Shown here: positions 62,737 to 64,000 of the stretch, in pieces
Layout of the letters: each line of letters opens with the position of its first letter
Numbering within the stretch: the stretch's first letter is position 1
Assembly (NCBI RefSeq): GCF_014639275.1
Contig: NZ_BMFW01000003.1
Location: 310,001-374,000, forward strand
Direction of reading: 5' to 3'
Origin: Arthrobacter liuii
GTDB lineage: Bacteria; Actinomycetota; Actinomycetes; Actinomycetales; Micrococcaceae
DNA length: 64,000 nt
The notes under the pieces: model-generated
Database searches by the model: none
Told to the model about the DNA's origin: nothing
What the model saw: only the letters and a program-made list of their open reading frames with translations
Translations under genes and position numbers: made by a program

Positions 62737-64000
62737 TCAGCGCCACTGGAAGTATTCGCGGTGGATGTTGGCACGGCGCACGCCCGCTGCCCGGAAAGCC
62801 TTCCGGAACTGCCGCAGCATGGCGTCAGGACCACCCATGAACACCGACAGCTGCCGTGGTTCCGTGCCCACTGCCGCCATGACCGCATCTGGAGTCAGCC
62901 GCCCGTCCACCACGGTATCCACAAGGTGGACCGTAAGCCGTGGGTGGTTCCTGGCGATGGCGGTGATTTCGTCGGCAAAGGGTGACGGCCCCGCCGAGGT
63001 TACGAAGAAGTGGACATCCTCGTGCAGTTCCCCGTCCAGTGACCGCAGCCAGCTGAGGAAGGGCGTGATTCCCACCCCGCCGGCGATCCAGACCTGTTGG
63101 GCCGTGCCTCTGTGACGGTCAAAGCGGCCGTAGGGCCCGCCGACGACGGCCGGCATCCCCGGCTGGACCACGTCGGGAAGCCTTGTGGTGTGGTCCCCCA
63201 GCGCCTTGACGGTGATGCTGATCCCGCCTTCCTCGGCCGGGCCTGAGATGGAGAAGGGGTGCCGCTGCCAGCCGTCCGCTGTTTCGAGGTAGACCATGGC
63301 GAACTGGCCGGGCTTGAACACCAGCGGGCGGCCCAGGGGACGCAGTGCCACCTCCACCAGGTCCGCCGCAACCGGCCGGACCCCTGCCACCTGGTAGTCG
63401 TGGTGGGGCAGGAAACGGCGCGCCAGTAGCTCCCGGTACGCGTAGAACGCCAGCCCGGTCCCGCCGATGGCCACGTAGCTCCACCTGAGTGCGGGCACGG
63501 CCTCGAACGCGCTGGCATCGAGCAGGCCGTGCAGGAACCCGGCGGCCAGGAACAGGCCGGTCAGCCGATGGAAACCGCGCCAGCGCTCGTAGCCGCCCAA
63601 CACGCGGCCCGCCAGGCGGACAGGCCTGGTCTGGAGCGCCCGGATGACCAGCCCGCGGACTGGTGACGGAAGCATGGTCCGCCATCGCGGCAGGACGGCC
63701 CACACCACCAGGGCGGCGAGGCCGCAAATGGCCACCACTGCCAGCGTCTTTCCCAGGCTCGTTGCTTCGGGGCTGGACGCGAGTTCGATGTGCGGCAGCA
63801 ACAGGACAGTTGCGGTGACCGCCGCCCTGCGGTGCCAGATGGCGGCGTGGTCGATGCCGCCGAAGACCGGCTCAACATGGGGGAGGGTGCTGACCAGGAC
63901 CAGCGCGACCGAATACAGCAGCACGGATTCCCCGCCGAAGAGCTGGCCGACGTGCCCCAGGAGCGGTTCGCCCGCCGGACGCGCCAGGTACCAGTAGATC
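62737..64000 (-). CDS. Ferric-reductase-like transmembrane protein with FAD/NAD(P)-binding domain (5' end outside window)
   Basis: 420 residues visible, open to the window end. The upstream half is hydrophobic with at least four membrane helices (TATVLLLPHIELA, VAICGLAALVVWAVLP, RLTGLFLAAGFLHGLL). It has the His residues of a ferric-reductase-like heme domain (FHRLTG, FLHGLL). The rest is a ferredoxin-reductase module: flavin motif RHPFSIS (about 245 in the visible part), NAD(P) motif GGVGITPFLSWLRSL and the terminal FMGGPDAMLRQFRKAF. It probably moves electrons across the membrane. Physiological acceptor unknown. A start within the window (GTG 63924) is unlikely because the frame and helices extend past it. 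Confidence 0.88.
   Translation of the reverse strand, partial: IYWYLARPAGEPLLGHVGQLFGGESVLLYSVALVLVSTLPHVEPVFGGIDHAAIWHRRAAVTATVLLLPHIELASSPEATSLGKTLAVVAICGLAALVVWAVLPRWRTMLPSPVRGLVIRALQTRPVRLAGRVLGGYERWRGFHRLTGLFLAAGFLHGLLDASAFEAVPALRWSYVAIGGTGLAFYAYRELLARRFLPHHDYQVAGVRPVAADLVEVALRPLGRPLVFKPGQFAMVYLETADGWQRHPFSISGPAEEGGISITVKALGDHTTRLPDVVQPGMPAVVGGPYGRFDRHRGTAQQVWIAGGVGITPFLSWLRSLDGELHEDVHFFVTSAGPSPFADEITAIARNHPRLTVHLVDTVVDGRLTPDAVMAAVGTEPRQLSVFMGGPDAMLRQFRKAFRAAGVRRANIHREYFQWR

Overview
The window is a high-GC, gene-dense chromosomal segment from an actinobacterium. Protein sequences and gene order point to the Micrococcaceae, close to Arthrobacter/Pseudarthrobacter. The main indicators are an actinobacterial integration host factor (mihF) beside gmk-rpoZ-coaBC-metK-priA, a pyrR-B-C-(membrane PH protein)-carA-carB-pyrF operon, a PriA without helicase motifs, an acVLRF1 peptidyl-tRNA hydrolase, and many GTG/TTG starts. 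No phage, insertion sequence, CRISPR array, rRNA or tRNA gene was seen. The genus assignment is an inference from gene content.

Layout. 1-1000: the 5' part of leuS (minus strand) behind what reads as a leucine attenuator, a short leader peptide with three consecutive Leu codons followed by a terminator hairpin. 1086-2612: a two-domain FAD/Rieske oxidoreductase. 2677-6983: a glycerol operon glpD-glpF-glpK (minus strand). Divergent from it are a SorC-type regulator, an aldo/keto reductase, an alpha/beta hydrolase and a glycosyltransferase (7017-10882). 10893-16913: priA, metK, coaBC, rpoZ, gmk and mihF, all minus strand. 17024-25973: the complete pyrimidine operon, tightly overlapped. 26152-27429: a PrsW-type membrane protease. 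27504-35123: nusB, efp, a TPR-like gene, aroB-aroK-aroC-aroE, mltG and ruvX. 35131-40968: alaS, two small membrane-anchored proteins, rpsD and rarA. 41046-47161: acVLRF1, a GNAT acetyltransferase, aspS, an APC permease and hisS. 47392-50775: a membrane-anchored cyclophilin, a DUF349 protein and an AbiEi-like protein. 50656-59874: relA/rsh, secF-secD-yajC, ruvB-ruvA-ruvC and yebC. 59878-64000: pdxT, the lipid II amidation pair murT-gatD, and a ferric-reductase-like flavoprotein cut by the window end.

Most genes belong to core metabolism and information processing. They cover pyrimidine and chorismate synthesis, four aminoacyl-tRNA synthetases, protein export, Holliday junction resolution, the stringent response, and cell-wall enzymes (mltG, murT-gatD). 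The more unusual signals are regulatory or family deviations. These are the leuS attenuator, a 19-bp perfect palindrome between aspS and the permease, a LexA-like box in the ruvC-ruvA gap, and several long perfect hairpins without U-tracts acting as gene-boundary markers. In proteins they are a His/Asp-rich tandem repeat in MltG, a MurT without the usual four-cysteine zinc ribbon, an EF-P with PGKGG instead of PGKGP at its tip, and an AbiEi-like gene running 120 bp into the 3' end of relA. I did not find a convincing new multi-gene system. The best candidates for follow-up are the leuS leader, the aspS/permease operator and the SorC-linked AKR-hydrolase-glycosyltransferase cluster.
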